Positions 12,002 through 22,557 of a stretch of DNA of 64,000 nt are shown piece after piece; positions within the stretch are counted from its first letter, which is position 1, and every line of letters starts with the position of its first letter. The notes below the pieces were generated by a model that had not been told where the DNA came from, did no database searches, and was given only the letters and a program-made list of their open reading frames with translations. Source of the stretch: Siphonodentalium dalli. Lineage: Eukaryota; Mollusca; Scaphopoda; Gadilida; Siphonodentaliidae. The position numbers and the translations under genes are program-made. The DNA is taken from positions 265,702,077 through 265,766,076 of the forward strand of contig CP136061.1 of NCBI GenBank assembly GCA_032622095.1, written 5' to 3'.

Positions 12002-12760
12002 TCTAATATATATTTTGGGACTTCTGTTTGTCTGTCTGTCTGTCTGTTTGTCTGTTAGCTATGGCCTGGAAAACTGCCCGACGGATTTTGACGAAATTTG
12101 ATACCTAGGGGTGATTTTTTCCAGGGATGGTTTTGGACGGGTCAAATCGTGACCTTCAAAAAGGTCAATTCAAGGTCAAATCGGGTAAAACGGGACGGAT
12201 TTCGACGAAATTTGTTACCTAGAGTTATTTTGGATGGGCAGTCTTTTAGATGGGTCAAATCGTTACCCCGACCTGACCTTGACCTTCAAAAAGGTCAATT
12301 CAAGGTCAAATCGGGTAAAACGGACGGATTTCGACGAAATTTGATACCTATAGTTACTTTTGGACAGGCAGTCTTTTGGACGCGTCAAATCGTTACCCCG
12401 AACTGACCTTAACCTTCAAAAAGATCAATTCAAGGTCAAATCTGGTAAAACGGACAGATTTCGACGAAATTTGATACCTATGGTTACTTTTGTCCACGGA
12501 GTGTTTTGGACGGGTCAAATCGTGACCCCGACGTGACCTTGACCTTCAAAATGGTCAATTCAAGGTCTAATCGGGTAAAAACGGATGTATTTCGACGGGT
12601 TCTTTTGTTGGGTACTTTTGTCCGGGGAGTGTTTTGGACGGGTCAAATCGTGACCCAGACCTGACCTTGACCTTCAAAATGGTCAATTCAAGGTCAAATC
12701 GCGCAATTCGCCGAAAAGCAGAGGGGAAACAGCCCGGACGAAGTCGGGTCCACCAGCTAG
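12002..12760 (+). mobile_element. Helitron-like non-autonomous element 1
   Basis: The 5' end is TCTAATATATATTTTGGG, preceded by A. The 3' end has the hairpin CCCGGACGAAGTCGGG, then about ten bases and CTAG, followed by T. Insertion between A and T without target duplication is the Helitron signature. A (TCTG)n tract follows the 5' end. The body consists of about four to five direct repeats near 120 bp (GGTCAATTCAAGGTCAAATC, GATTTCGACGAAATTTGATA). No Rep/helicase is encoded. The element sits inside the retrotransposon's 5' LTR, so it came later. Confidence 0.85.
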
Positions 12761-12886
12761 TATAATATAATCTTGCATTTGAACCATTGAAGTGTCATTA
12801 TTTCGAGGCAATTTCCGTAGCCGTTTAAGACGCGGCCAGACACCCTCCCGATAATTGGGCCTATATATAGCCGGTGAACGCTACAT

Positions 12887-12904
12887 TGGTGGCAGCGGGT
12901 GGGA
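12887..12904 (+). other. Primer-binding site
   Basis: TGGTGGCAGCGGGTGGGA starts one base after the LTR's terminal CA. Its complement ends in CCA and resembles the 3' end of a tRNA acceptor arm. The tRNA species is not assigned. Confidence 0.6.
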
Positions 12905-12974
12905 CATACGGAAGTTTGATGTTATTTTGTCCTAATATTCGAATAAATTGGTCATTTTCGCCGATTTTTTCCGC

Positions 12975-13200
12975 TGAGCTCCAGAGGAAGAGCCAGACTC
13001 CAGAGAAAGAGCCAGACTCCAGAGAAAGAGCCACAGACTCCGGCGAAAGAGCCACAGATTCCCATGACAGAGCCACAGACTCCCATGAAAGAGCCAGACT
13101 CCCGTGGAAGAGCAAAAACTCCAGTAAAAGAGACAGGCTGCCGCGAAAGAGCCAAACTCCCGGAAAGAGGCAAAGACTCTCATGGATGAGCTACAGAACG
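12975..13200 (+). repeat. 21-24-bp minisatellite in gag leader
   Basis: Tandem GAAAGAGCCAGACTCC-like units (about ten) lie in the retrotransposon leader. The unit length is a multiple of three in most copies, so the plus frame reads as a repeated charged peptide (ERATDS-like). Whether it was ever translated is unknown. Confidence 0.7.
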
Positions 13201-14538
13201 AGCGCGATACTCCCCCAAAGGAGTGATGGATGCCCGTGGAAGAGTCGATGACTCCCGGGAATTCGAGCCGGGAACTCAAAAGAAAGAGTCCGAACAAGGA
13301 GCTGACAACTTCGTTGAAAGAGTCAGGGACTCCAACAAAAGAAATCAGCTCAATGTGCTCGAAAAGAGTTTCCAACCCCACCACAAGAGCCGAGGAAAAG
13401 AGTTGAGGTCACCAGAAATAGCACTCAAGACTCGGACAACGAGCTTTTGACTCAGCAGTATAGGAGCTCCTATATGTCACAAGAAACAAGTACCAGGACC
13501 TATAGAAACGAGATACCACATGGTGATAGAGAATTCATGGAGAGCAAGGATCGAAGAATTAAAGAAATGGAGCCCACACACTTCGATTTAAGGGAAAAGC
13601 CAATGCCCAGCCAGTAGTATTTGAGTGAAGAGTCAGACCTATACGAAACTGATGCGGAGCAGCAAAGGTTGTTTTCTCGTAGTAAAAGAGCTGATAACCG
13701 AGCCCACAGGAGCAAGCAACCGAAAATGGATTACACAGAGACTAACAGTGAACCTACTGATGGATCTAGTGATGAACATACCCTAGTTCCAACAAGTAAT
13801 GGTTGGTTGGCAAAATTCCTCCATCATATGAATCTATCATGGAACGGACATCAAAGCGAGATGAATTCGCAGGTCAAAATAGCATGGACTCAGGTTATCA
13901 GAACTTGAAGAAGTATAACCATTTGCCCGCCAAGGAACCATATAAATATGCAATTGGAGGGAGAGAAACAATCTTGGATCATCAGCAACTCCAGATAGAA
14001 CCAGATGAGAGGCATGTGAGTATGGGTACAGCCCATGTCACTTTGTCAAGACAGAAGATGGAATTCACGAAGAGACAGTTGTCCGACAAAGAAATATTAG
14101 ACCTAATTATTATGTGCCAATGGGTGCCATAGTCGACAACCAGATGAGTTAATGCCTTATGGCTGGTGTGACGACTCAGCTGACGCTCAGACAAGTAGAA
14201 TGCCTCAGCTCGAACAGAATAGCACACTGACGTATGGTGACAGAAATCACACCAGCCTAGAATGTAACTGCGAAAGCCTGCCAAGTTATAGTCGTCCTGA
14301 ATCGCCCATATATGACAGTGGTATTTTGCAGCACTATGCGGAATCTGATATGTTTGTGCCCAGGGTACCTGCTAATACATCAGCCTGTTCAACGAGCTAT
14401 AAAGACAGACAGGCAACAGGACAACTGCAAAAGAGCCACTTTTGACCTGTGAATCTACAAGGGCAAAGTGATAGGCATGATGAAGTGCCTATTCCCCTCA
14501 ACTGTCGAGAACAGCGAGGACTGTGAAAAATAAAATAC
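13201..14538 (+). pseudogene. Decayed leader / 5' gag region of the retrotransposon
   Basis: Open pieces alternate between all three plus frames (13223-13450, 13621-13908, 13803-14132, 14152-14445), as expected of a once longer frame broken by frameshifts and stops. The peptides are polar and Gln/Ser/Arg-rich with no recognisable domain. The region joins the recognisable gag frame at 14539. Confidence 0.5.
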
Positions 14539-16236
14539 ATGGAAGTGGGCCTTTCAGTTCTACACCAGCACTCGCTAGCGGTCCTCATGTTTCAGCCAGG
14601 CTACCCCCCTAGACCGGAATCCACTGGATGGATGGATCTCAATAGAGGGTCTGAACCACACATCATTCACCATAGCTATGCAGCTGAGAAAACTCTTCGG
14701 AAACAGAGGGTTACAGTCAATAGAATTGAAGTTGAAGGCATGGGACAAGTCGGAAAGAAATACTCCCTCTGCATTCAGCCCGAGTCAAATTGTAGTCATG
14801 CCCATGGGTATGCAGATGGACGATTGGTTGGATTCGAAGCGAGAAAGGAGCCCACAAGAACTAAAAGATTGGAGCCGGATGAAATAGAGTACAACAACAA
14901 TTACATGCAATCAAGCCGAAGAGACAACACGCAGCAAGGCCTTATTTGCTACCCAGGATTCCAAGAGCCTGTAAATAGGCACAGAGAAACTATCTCCTGT
15001 GATCCGAGCAGGATGTTTGACAGTAGAGCTGCTACTACATCAAGAGTCCATATAGCAGCGAAACCATTCAATGGCTCGACCTCGTTGATAGACTATAAGG
15101 CACATTTTCAGAATTGTGCAGAACTATATGGTTGGACAGATGTTGAAAAGGCACTACACCTTGCAAACAGTCTCGATGAGCCAGCACAGCAAGTTCTAGC
15201 CTACATACATAACGATGATAGACGGAACTACGAGAAACTGATGGACGCCCTTCACAAGAGATTCTTACCCCACAATCAAGCACAAATGCTCCGGGCTGAG
15301 CTTCGGGCTAGCAGGCGCCAGAAAGGTGCATCTCTCACTGATTTGGCCTATAGGATTACACGGAAAGTCAGCCTGGCATACATGTCTGCAGCCACCGATT
15401 TACAAGACAGTTTAGCGATCGATGTCTATTGTGATGCACTTCATGGCGACAGCGACATGGTATAGAAGATAAGACAATCCCGTCCGCTTGACCTAGATGC
15501 TGCTGTTCGATTGGCAGTAGAACTCGAAGCTTTCCGAACGTTAACCAGGGCCAGTACAAGCCAAGTGGATAACCAAGATCCAACACCATACCATGACAAC
15601 CTCTCAAGACAGATTTCCCACCTATCAAATATGGTCGAAGATCTGGGTAGAATCAGAGAGCCCATGCGCAGAATTAGCCCTGATGCCAGAAGAGATTGGC
15701 GTCAAGCCCCAATCATTCACAATGAGCGAAATGATCGAGGACCTATCATATGTTACCGATGCCAGAAGCCGGGACACATAGCCCGCTATTGTAAAGAGCC
15801 CCGACCAGGTGCGAGCACGGTACACCCACGCACTGATAAAAAGACCAATATTGAACTTCCCATAGGTTGTCTGGGAACTGAACCTAATGAAGCCGGGTTG
15901 CACTTAGCAACATATCTTAATGGAGTAGATGTATACTGTTTTCTGGATACAGGCGCAAGCCTTTCTATAATGTCAAAAGAAGTCTTCGATCAGATAGACC
16001 CTCAGAAGAAACCAGCCATTAAAGCCCTTAAGAAGAATTTGTATACAGTTAATGACCAGATGCTTGACTTTATTGGCAGTGCATGTTTAGACGTAAACAT
16101 TGACGGAGCTTCCTACAAACTAGATAGTTGCGGAGATTGGATCCCCATGTATACTAGGCTTAGACTTCATGGAGCAATACGAATGTACCTTGGATGTGGT
16201 TGGGCGGATTTTCGCGATCAAAGGGCAGCCCCATGA
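14539..16236 (+). pseudogene. gag-pro: gag-protease frame of Ty3/gypsy element
   Basis: One frame carries the capsid-like Retrotrans_gag region (about 15049-15400, with KPFNGSTSLIDYKAHF and a later W-x-D...A..L..SL). A TAG stop at 15463-15465 interrupts it. Reading then continues through a CCHC zinc knuckle (CYRCQKPGHIARYC, 15751-15792) to the retropepsin active site DTGAS (15946-15960). The second protease hallmark, ILGLDF, is found at 16151-16168 but in the next frame, so a 1-nt indel lies just before it. Gag packages element RNA and the protease matures the polyprotein. The stop and frameshift make this copy inactive. Confidence 0.85.
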
Positions 16237-17104
16237 GGTGAGGAGAAGCGGACCTATTGGTGTCTGCAAGGTGAAGATAGCTGAGACAACTAGTATTCCC
16301 CCAACGCATAAATTGTTGGTTCCATCTGTGTTGAGCCATAACTTAGATGACGATGAGCCTGGAATCATTGAGCCGAATCAACAGATAGCAGAGAAACACC
16401 GTGTTGCCCAAACGACAGAGATAAAACTGACCAATACGAACACTGGTGTGAGAAAGTTCTCTTCAGTAGAAATCACTGAGAAAAACCAAAATTCAAAGAG
16501 TTCAGAGGCTGATGTCATGCTAACAGATCACAAGCAGAGCTGGGCGGGTAATATTAAGCAGACATTTATCGCTAAGCAAGCTGAGCAAGAACAAGACCTT
16601 CCCCCACGACATCAAGCCATCTTTGCTGCCTCACCAGCACAGCTTGTACGCACTGGCCTGGTGACACTTGCAGTTAACACTGAGAAAGAATCAAGAAATA
16701 AGACGGTTGATGTGATAGGAGTAAACAGATCACAAATTACAAAGTCGCAGAACAAAAACACAGAGACTAAGATTGCGAGGAACTGGCAGGGGAATGGAGC
16801 AACACTGGAGTTGAAAGACGTTGCATCAGAGAGTGACTTGGTCGAATGCTTGTGGGCAAAGTGGAATACCCTGAAACTGGACAATGATGTGCTCTACTTA
16901 GAAGATGAGACAACAGTAGTGCCAGATGGGAATCGAAAGCGCATGATAGCCCAGGCTCATGATCCCCCAATGTCAGCCCACCTGCAAATAACAAAGACGC
17001 TCAAAAGAAGACAGTTGGCATATTACTGGCTAGGAATGAAGCAGGATGTCATCGACCATGCCATAACATGTGCTACAACAATGCCCATAATATGCAGAAG
17101 CTAA
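16151..17104 (+). pseudogene. pol (remnant): Protease end joined to integrase zinc-binding remnant
   Basis: The frame starts with ILGLDF of the protease and continues through a Lys/Thr-rich linker. At about 16840 it enters sequence typical of the region before integrase (LWAKWNTLKLDNDVLY). The H2C2 zinc-binding domain follows: HDPPMSAH, KTLKRRQLAYYWLGMKQDV and a first Cys. A frameshift near 17075 hides the second Cys (CATCNAHN in another frame). The space normally holding about 800 codons of reverse transcriptase and RNase H is reduced to about 200 unrelated codons. The DDE core is also deleted before the purine tract. Confidence 0.8.
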
Positions 17105-17248
17105 GGAGTCCATTAGTTGCATCAATACAGGAGCACCATGGGCAGTTGAAAGATTCCTGCCTTGCATCAGCTGAAATACTCACCTTACGGGTATTTACGA
17201 AAGAAGTCTTCCTGATGTATGTTTGATAAAAATGCGGGACGCATTTTG

Positions 17249-17264
17249 TTGGAGGAGGGAGTGA
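17249..17264 (+). other. Polypurine tract
   Basis: GTTGGAGGAGGGAGTGA directly precedes the TG of the 3' LTR and is the expected plus-strand priming site. Confidence 0.6.
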
Positions 17265-17452
17265 TGTAACGAGCAGCAAGATACCGACAGTCTGCTTCCA
17301 ACTTCTATATTTGTAAACCCATCGCACGCGCACGTAGCCCGATTTCCGACAGGCCAGTTGACGTCAGACGTGGGAGGCGAGCAGTCACGTTTTTGGTAGA
17401 GAGGTTTGAGATTCGATTGTGAGTTAAAGAGTTAGGCCTGCCGAAAGCCGAG
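17265..17452 (+). repeat. 3' LTR, truncated
   Basis: It starts TGTAACGAGCAGCAAG and aligns with the 5' LTR to about 17452 (GAAAGCC), where similarity stops. About half of the 370-bp LTR is missing, so there is no right target duplication. Confidence 0.8.
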
Positions 17453-18079
17453 AAGAACCAAGCCAGGCTTTACCCGAATCATGAAATTGACCTGAATTGC
17501 ATAACACAAATACCACGGACGACCACACAGAATGAAATCAGATAGATATTTCCGATTTTGTAATGCATATATGCATTGGGACATGCAGTTCATGCTATAT
17601 ACTTGTGTTAATATTGCAGAAGAAAATGCAAAACTCTTACTTTGTATAACCATGGTTGTTGAATTGCATGAATTATGGTGTCATTTCAAGAGACGGAAGA
17701 TTTGTTTTTCGCAAGTCGTGGATTGCCCAAAGGATTTGTGTTTTGTTTTTGCATGGCTTTCATGGAAGTTTACCATGGATTGTGATACTTTCCAGCAGGT
17801 TAAGCATATGATATGTTCAATATTTTATCCTGATAATGTAATTATGAAATGTCTAATCAAACAGATGAGATACCATTATTCTGCCTTAGCTTATATATAG
17901 GTGTGTTTATGGCGTATACTGTTTTCAACCAGTGAAATTAAAGGGGCGGTTCAGTATCGGTAGACCAAATATAGGTTTTTTGTATGGGACTCAATTATCT
18001 AACAGCCTGACGTATATAGAGTGTGAAACATCAGTTCCAAATCAGGGAACGTGGGAGAAATATGCATGTATATATATAG

Positions 18080-18120
<41 letters not shown>

Positions 18121-18590
18121 TACACAACGTACACAAGTTATAATTCACCCAGTTAATATTAATATTAATATATATATATATATACATATACATTATCGAA
18201 ATAAAATAATACTGGAGACCTCATGTATTTCCCATTCTGGAAACACGCGTACGACGGATTTCTTGATTACTTCTATCTTATTGTTTTGTTTATCATGGGA
18301 AACTCATCAAATTGCGCTTATTTAAGATATTACAGACATTTCCAGTGGATAAAAAACATGTTCACTGAGGGAAAATATCACAAAAATGATCAATAATTTC
18401 ACACAATATAAAATCTTTTTATGAAGCAACATGAATATAGCGCAAATACACATGCTTCTTATAGAATGTCGCCGTTAAAGATGGCAAGTGATATTAAGGA
18501 CAAAAACATTAGATTAAGGGGGTGTTTATACATTAGCCGGCGAAGATCCTATTCGCTTTAGCAGGTAACGATAACAATAGAGTGTTTATA
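17453..18590. other. Non-coding with TA microsatellites
   Basis: No gene is recognised. (TA)n tracts occur at about 18079-18118 and 18166-18186. A plus-strand open stretch of 122 codons at 17532-17900 starts in AT-rich sequence and resembles no family. Confidence 0.4.
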
Positions 18591-18605
18591 CTTCGCAGGG
18601 TAAGA

Positions 18606-18912
18606 ATGAGGTCCCCAGAGGCGGGATAGCGTCACCAAATGTTCCCTCTGGGAACCTCGTGCAGCGTTCACCCATTAGTCACCTCGATTATGCATTTTAT
18701 CTTCTACAAATTAGGAATAAAAAACTGAACAGGTGGGAAAAGTAATAAAAGCATTGTTAATTTGAGGCTATACATGTGCTTCCCTGAACTGTGAGGCCTG
18801 AGTAGAATGAGGTCCCCAGAGGGCGAATTTGGTGATGCTAGCCCACTGTGCTGGATAGCATCACTAAATTCACCCTATGGGGACCTCATTCTGCAAATGA
18901 CAGACACACTTT
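18606..18912. repeat. Family C foldback, two arms
   Basis: GAATGAGGTCCCCAGAGG-type arms and their complement (GGGGACCTCATTCTGC) bracket GGATAGC-rich middles. The outer part is followed by AAATGACAGACACACT. Other copies lie at 25103-25455, 30200-30330, 40509-43830 and 43720-44115. Confidence 0.7.
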
Positions 18913-19534
18913 TTGCAGACTTGACCCTGCATGGGGATATTATAACACCCGAGGAGAAACTTCTTGTTCCAGAATGTAACATTCAAAAGTCTCCAACAGA
19001 CGGCAATATATGAAGAATTTCATGGCAATGTGCCTGCTGTGTGGACGTACTTTTTTCTTTTAGTTTTAATTTTAAGGTGATGCATATTGGTTACATGCAT
19101 ATTGAACAACAGATTGAGGTCAATCAAATGTAAACAAATACGTGTGATGATTGGTCAAATTGTTTAATAAAATGGTAACGGAGTACATTTGATATATAAT
19201 AACTGGCATTGATGACACAACAAAACATAACATTATATGTGAGAAGATTCTTTATTTTTTATGATTTTTACTTTTCTTTTAGTTTTCTTTTTCCAGGTGA
19301 TGTGTATTGCTTACATGTATGTTGAACAACAGATTAAGGTCAAATGTACAAAAATAAGTGTGATGGGTGATCAAATTGTTTAATACAATTTTAACGGAGT
19401 AAAATGTATAAATAGTAACCGGCATGGATGGCACAACAAAAAACATAACAGTATATATGAAAATATTCTTTATTTTTGTATTATGTTTTTTATTTTATTT
19501 ATTTTTTGCTTCTTTTTTCTTTTAGTTTTTTTAG

Positions 19535-19573
<39 letters not shown>

Positions 19574-20270
19574 CTTACATGTATGTTGAACAACATATTG
19601 AAGTCAAATGTAAAAAACAAACAAACAGGAAGAATGATGACTTGCTGCAATATTCACCCGCTTCAAAAAAGAGTACTACACATGTACTATGGTGCCACGG
19701 AATCACTGTCAATCGAACCCGCAACTGTTCCACGTAACCTTCTTTGCTCTATATATATTTTATTTGCTCCTCGTATATCTCGAGGTACTTATCTTTGTTT
19801 ATTAACAGTGCGAATCACTAGCCATACTGCACTGGACAGAAAGTTAAACGTCTCATTTGTTGACTTAAGTATTTTTTTTATCGTGGTTTTGGATCGAGGT
19901 AAAACAAATGTAAACCAATAAGTGGGATGAGTTATCAAATTGTTTAACAAAATGGAGTAAAATTGATATATAATAAATGAAACAACAAAAACATAACAGT
20001 ATATATGAGACGATTCTTTATTTTTTATTATTTTAATTTGTTCGTTGATTCTTTTTATTTTTTTTATTTTTTTTAAGGTGATGTGTATTGCTTAAATGAT
20101 TGTTGAACAACAACAGATTGAGGTCAGATGTCAAAAACAAACAACAAAACAAACAAACATGGAGAATGAGCTGCTGCCATATTCACCCGCTTAAAAATCG
20201 AGTACTACACATGTCTTATGCCATGGAATCACTGTCACTCGAACCTAGCACTATTCCACGTGACAATAGA

Positions 20271-21081
20271 CACCTTTCGCAGAATGAACGACAACAGATA
20301 ATTATTTCGAATAGGGAAATACGTCACTAGAATGTGTATTCTTTATATACCATAAAGTAATAAGTTCGCGATCGTTTCTCAGCTCCTCATTGCAGTATGA
20401 GATTACTTTGAGAATGTGTCCTTAAAGTGATGTGAAACACTCCGGTAGGGTGATAAAAATAGAAATGGAGAATAATGAACATCAAAGTAGTAATTTTTAC
20501 AAATATTATATCCAAATTGACAACAAACACCTTCACTCTTATATATTAATTAAATACAGTAACTCTCGATGGCGAAATCGTTTTCGTTAGCTAATCGCAG
20601 ATAGTTGCGTCCCGAATCGAGAAGTAAATATTTACAATTGTGCGTAGTTCATACGATGTTTTCTATGGAGTGGTAAGGTCGATTTGTTTGAAATTTTCGG
20701 CTTTTGTTACTAGAATGCTACATTCACCCAGTTGGCATACGGCCTGAATACTAACTTATTAGTTTCACGCACCCGAATAAGTGCATAATATGTCTTTAAA
20801 TTGTGATCGCCATTTGGCATTAAGTTTTATGTATTAGTGGCAATCAATCAAATAATTCGTCGTCGTGAAACACAAGAATCTTGAGAAACACAAGGCGTTA
20901 AGCTATGACCTGATAACTGCATAATTAAGTACAAACTAATTACGACACGAAGATACGTAATGCCTTTAATGTGAGTGATTAGTCTGATTGTCTCACAAAC
21001 GGACTCGCAGTCTTCATTTCTGCGACTACAATTAGCTATTCGTAATAATTATCTTTTGTCGTTCATTGTGGGAAAGGTGCC
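20271..21081. mobile_element. Family E TIR element, left copy (with B inside)
   Basis: The termini CACCTTTCGCAGAATGAACG and CGTTCATTGTGGGAAAGGTG are inverted repeats of about 45 bp, including GATAATTATT. No coding frame. The right-hand copy (27112-27589) lacks the internal B insertion. The target duplication is unclear. Confidence 0.7.
20426..20795 (+). mobile_element. Family B element with TTAA duplication
   Basis: The element is flanked by TTAA at 20422-20425 and 20796-20799, begins AGTGATGTGAAACACTCC and ends GTGCATAATATGTCT. The paralogous stretch at 27299-27302 has a single TTAA and no insert, which proves insertion. Short AG...CT termini and TTAA suggest a Kolobok-like MITE; piggyBac is less likely because the ends lack CCY. 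No coding capacity. Confidence 0.85.
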
Positions 21082-21162
21082 TTATAACGAATTTATGCCA
21101 AAAACATAACAGTATATGTGAGACGATTCTTTATTTTTGTATCATGTTCAGCTGTTATTTTG

Positions 21163-21194
<32 letters not shown>

Positions 21195-21393
21195 AGTTTT
21201 CTTAGGTGATATATATTGCTTACATGTATGTTGAACAACAGATTGAGGTCAAATGTAAAAAACAAACAAACAGGAAGAATGATGAATTGCTGCAATATTA
21301 CTATGATGCCATGGAATTAATGTCAATCGAACCAGCAACTATAACTTCTTAGCTCTATGTATATTTAGTTGCTCCTCATATATTTCGAGGTAC

Positions 21394-21907
21394 AATACTA
21401 TGCAGTCAGACGAAGTGGTATATTAAAGCGCGCATTTATTGCGATATTGAGCGCGCTTAATTTCGAAAAAGGCGCGATTATATCGCAATATCAAAAATAT
21501 GTCGCGCTTATTATTGCAATATTGAGCGCCGACGATTAAGCGTGCATTGTCGCAATATTGAGCGCGAATACAGTTCATACAGACCCGATAGTGTTATATT
21601 TATATTAGATAAATACTGTGCACATAGTGTACAGATAGCACATTACAACTGTAATTATATACAGATCTTAAACATTGTCTCTAGTTATGCCAAATGGATA
21701 GTTTCAAAATTTTTGAGCGCAAGATGTCGCAATATTAAGCGCGCGATATCGCAATATTTTTTCGCGTGAAATATTGTGATATTAAGGTCAAATTATTGCA
21801 ATAATATTGCATGCGGCGCGCTTATAAGCGTTTCCACTTGCAATATTATTGCGATATTGGGCGCGAAATTAGCGCTCTTAATATACCACTTTTTTTTACT
21901 GGTAATA
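21394..21907. mobile_element. Family M element, left copy (GCGCGC foldback)
   Basis: The left end AATACTATGCAGTCA and subterminal GGTATATTAAAGCGCGC are mirrored by CTTAATATACCACTT and ACTGGTAATA. The interior repeats GCGATATTGAGCGCG-type words on both strands. The right flank differs from the other copy, so its right target site is lost. Confidence 0.75.
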
Positions 21908-21990
21908 CAACTAATAGAAGTGCATACACCTTGGCGATCTGTCGGAAATTACGTATCAGCACTGTATAGTCGTATAAATAATTAGCATGG

Positions 21991-22557
21991 CGCGTGTCCA
22001 AGCTTTTGTTGACGACTATTGAGAATGTCCACAGCGGTATTGTATTACATAAACCAACATAACTTAGCTGAATGCACATTGGGTCGATAGAGTTACGTGT
22101 ACCTACCGCATGACATTCTCGAAATGGCGACCGAAGATAACATTTTTTCGTGCATGAGGTTTTTAATTTCGTTGTTATCAACCACGAAAACCACGATAAT
22201 TGGAACACCACGAATAAAGGTACTTTTACAGTAGGTGGTTATCCAATATGTTGCTTTCGTCGTAGAATGGCCTGGATTTGCAGCCATTTTGACATCCATT
22301 TCATGGCCGCGAATGCATTATGTTTGGTCCTTGTCAATCTAATCCTTCCTGTACTCAAATTTCTCACAAACAGGTATATATCGGATGGAGGAGTAAGGCG
22401 TACTGGTGTCGCCGATGAGGGATATTTTCGAAAAACTTACGTCCCAATGCCGGAAATTTTTCATTTTCCACGCGTCCCTTCCGTTAAATTAGATATGGTA
22501 CCATTGGGTTCAACATATTGCCGTCTATTTTACAGATAGCTCTGAAACCATGAGTAT
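21991..22557. other. Unassigned DNA between D units
   Basis: This sequence has no counterpart in the right duplication. A plus-strand open stretch of 129 codons (22150-22539) has a hydrophobic middle but no recognisable family and no splice support. Confidence 0.35.

Larger units (their letters stand above)
11757..12885 (+). repeat. 5' LTR (370 bp net, interrupted by a Helitron)
   Basis: The LTR begins TGTAACGAGCAGCAAG and ends ...AACGCTACA just before the primer site. Removing the inserted Helitron (12002-12760) leaves 370 bp. Its first 187 bp match 17265-17452. A TATATATAG motif lies at 12861-12869, close to the LTR's 3' end. Confidence 0.8.
11757..17452 (+). mobile_element. Defective Ty3/gypsy-type LTR retrotransposon
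   Basis: Order: 5' LTR, tRNA primer site, decayed gag leader with minisatellite, gag core, zinc knuckle, protease, then directly an integrase zinc-binding remnant, purine tract and a truncated 3' LTR. Gag-PR-IN homology in this order marks the Ty3/gypsy group. No YxDD reverse transcriptase, RNase H or DDE integrase core is present, so the element cannot move on its own. A Helitron has inserted in the 5' LTR. The two LTR stretches differ at about nine of 187 comparable positions, so the insertion is not recent. Confidence 0.88.
18591..21990 (+). repeat. Segmental duplication, left copy
   Basis: The same order of parts is seen at 25090-28075: C element, D units, E element, M element. Matching landmarks sit 6.3-6.9 kb apart. 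The copies differ by insertions, including a B element present only here (20426-20795), and by the structure inside M. Confidence 0.8.

Noticed and set aside
12932-13384. 150-codon minus-strand open frame over the gag leader
   Set aside because: It is the reverse of a minisatellite whose unit length keeps several frames open; Ser/Phe/Leu-repeat peptide without family resemblance.
19680-19735. tRNA-like B-box (GGGTTCGAT on the minus strand) in array D
   Set aside because: Part of a tandem unit, variable between copies, with no cloverleaf.
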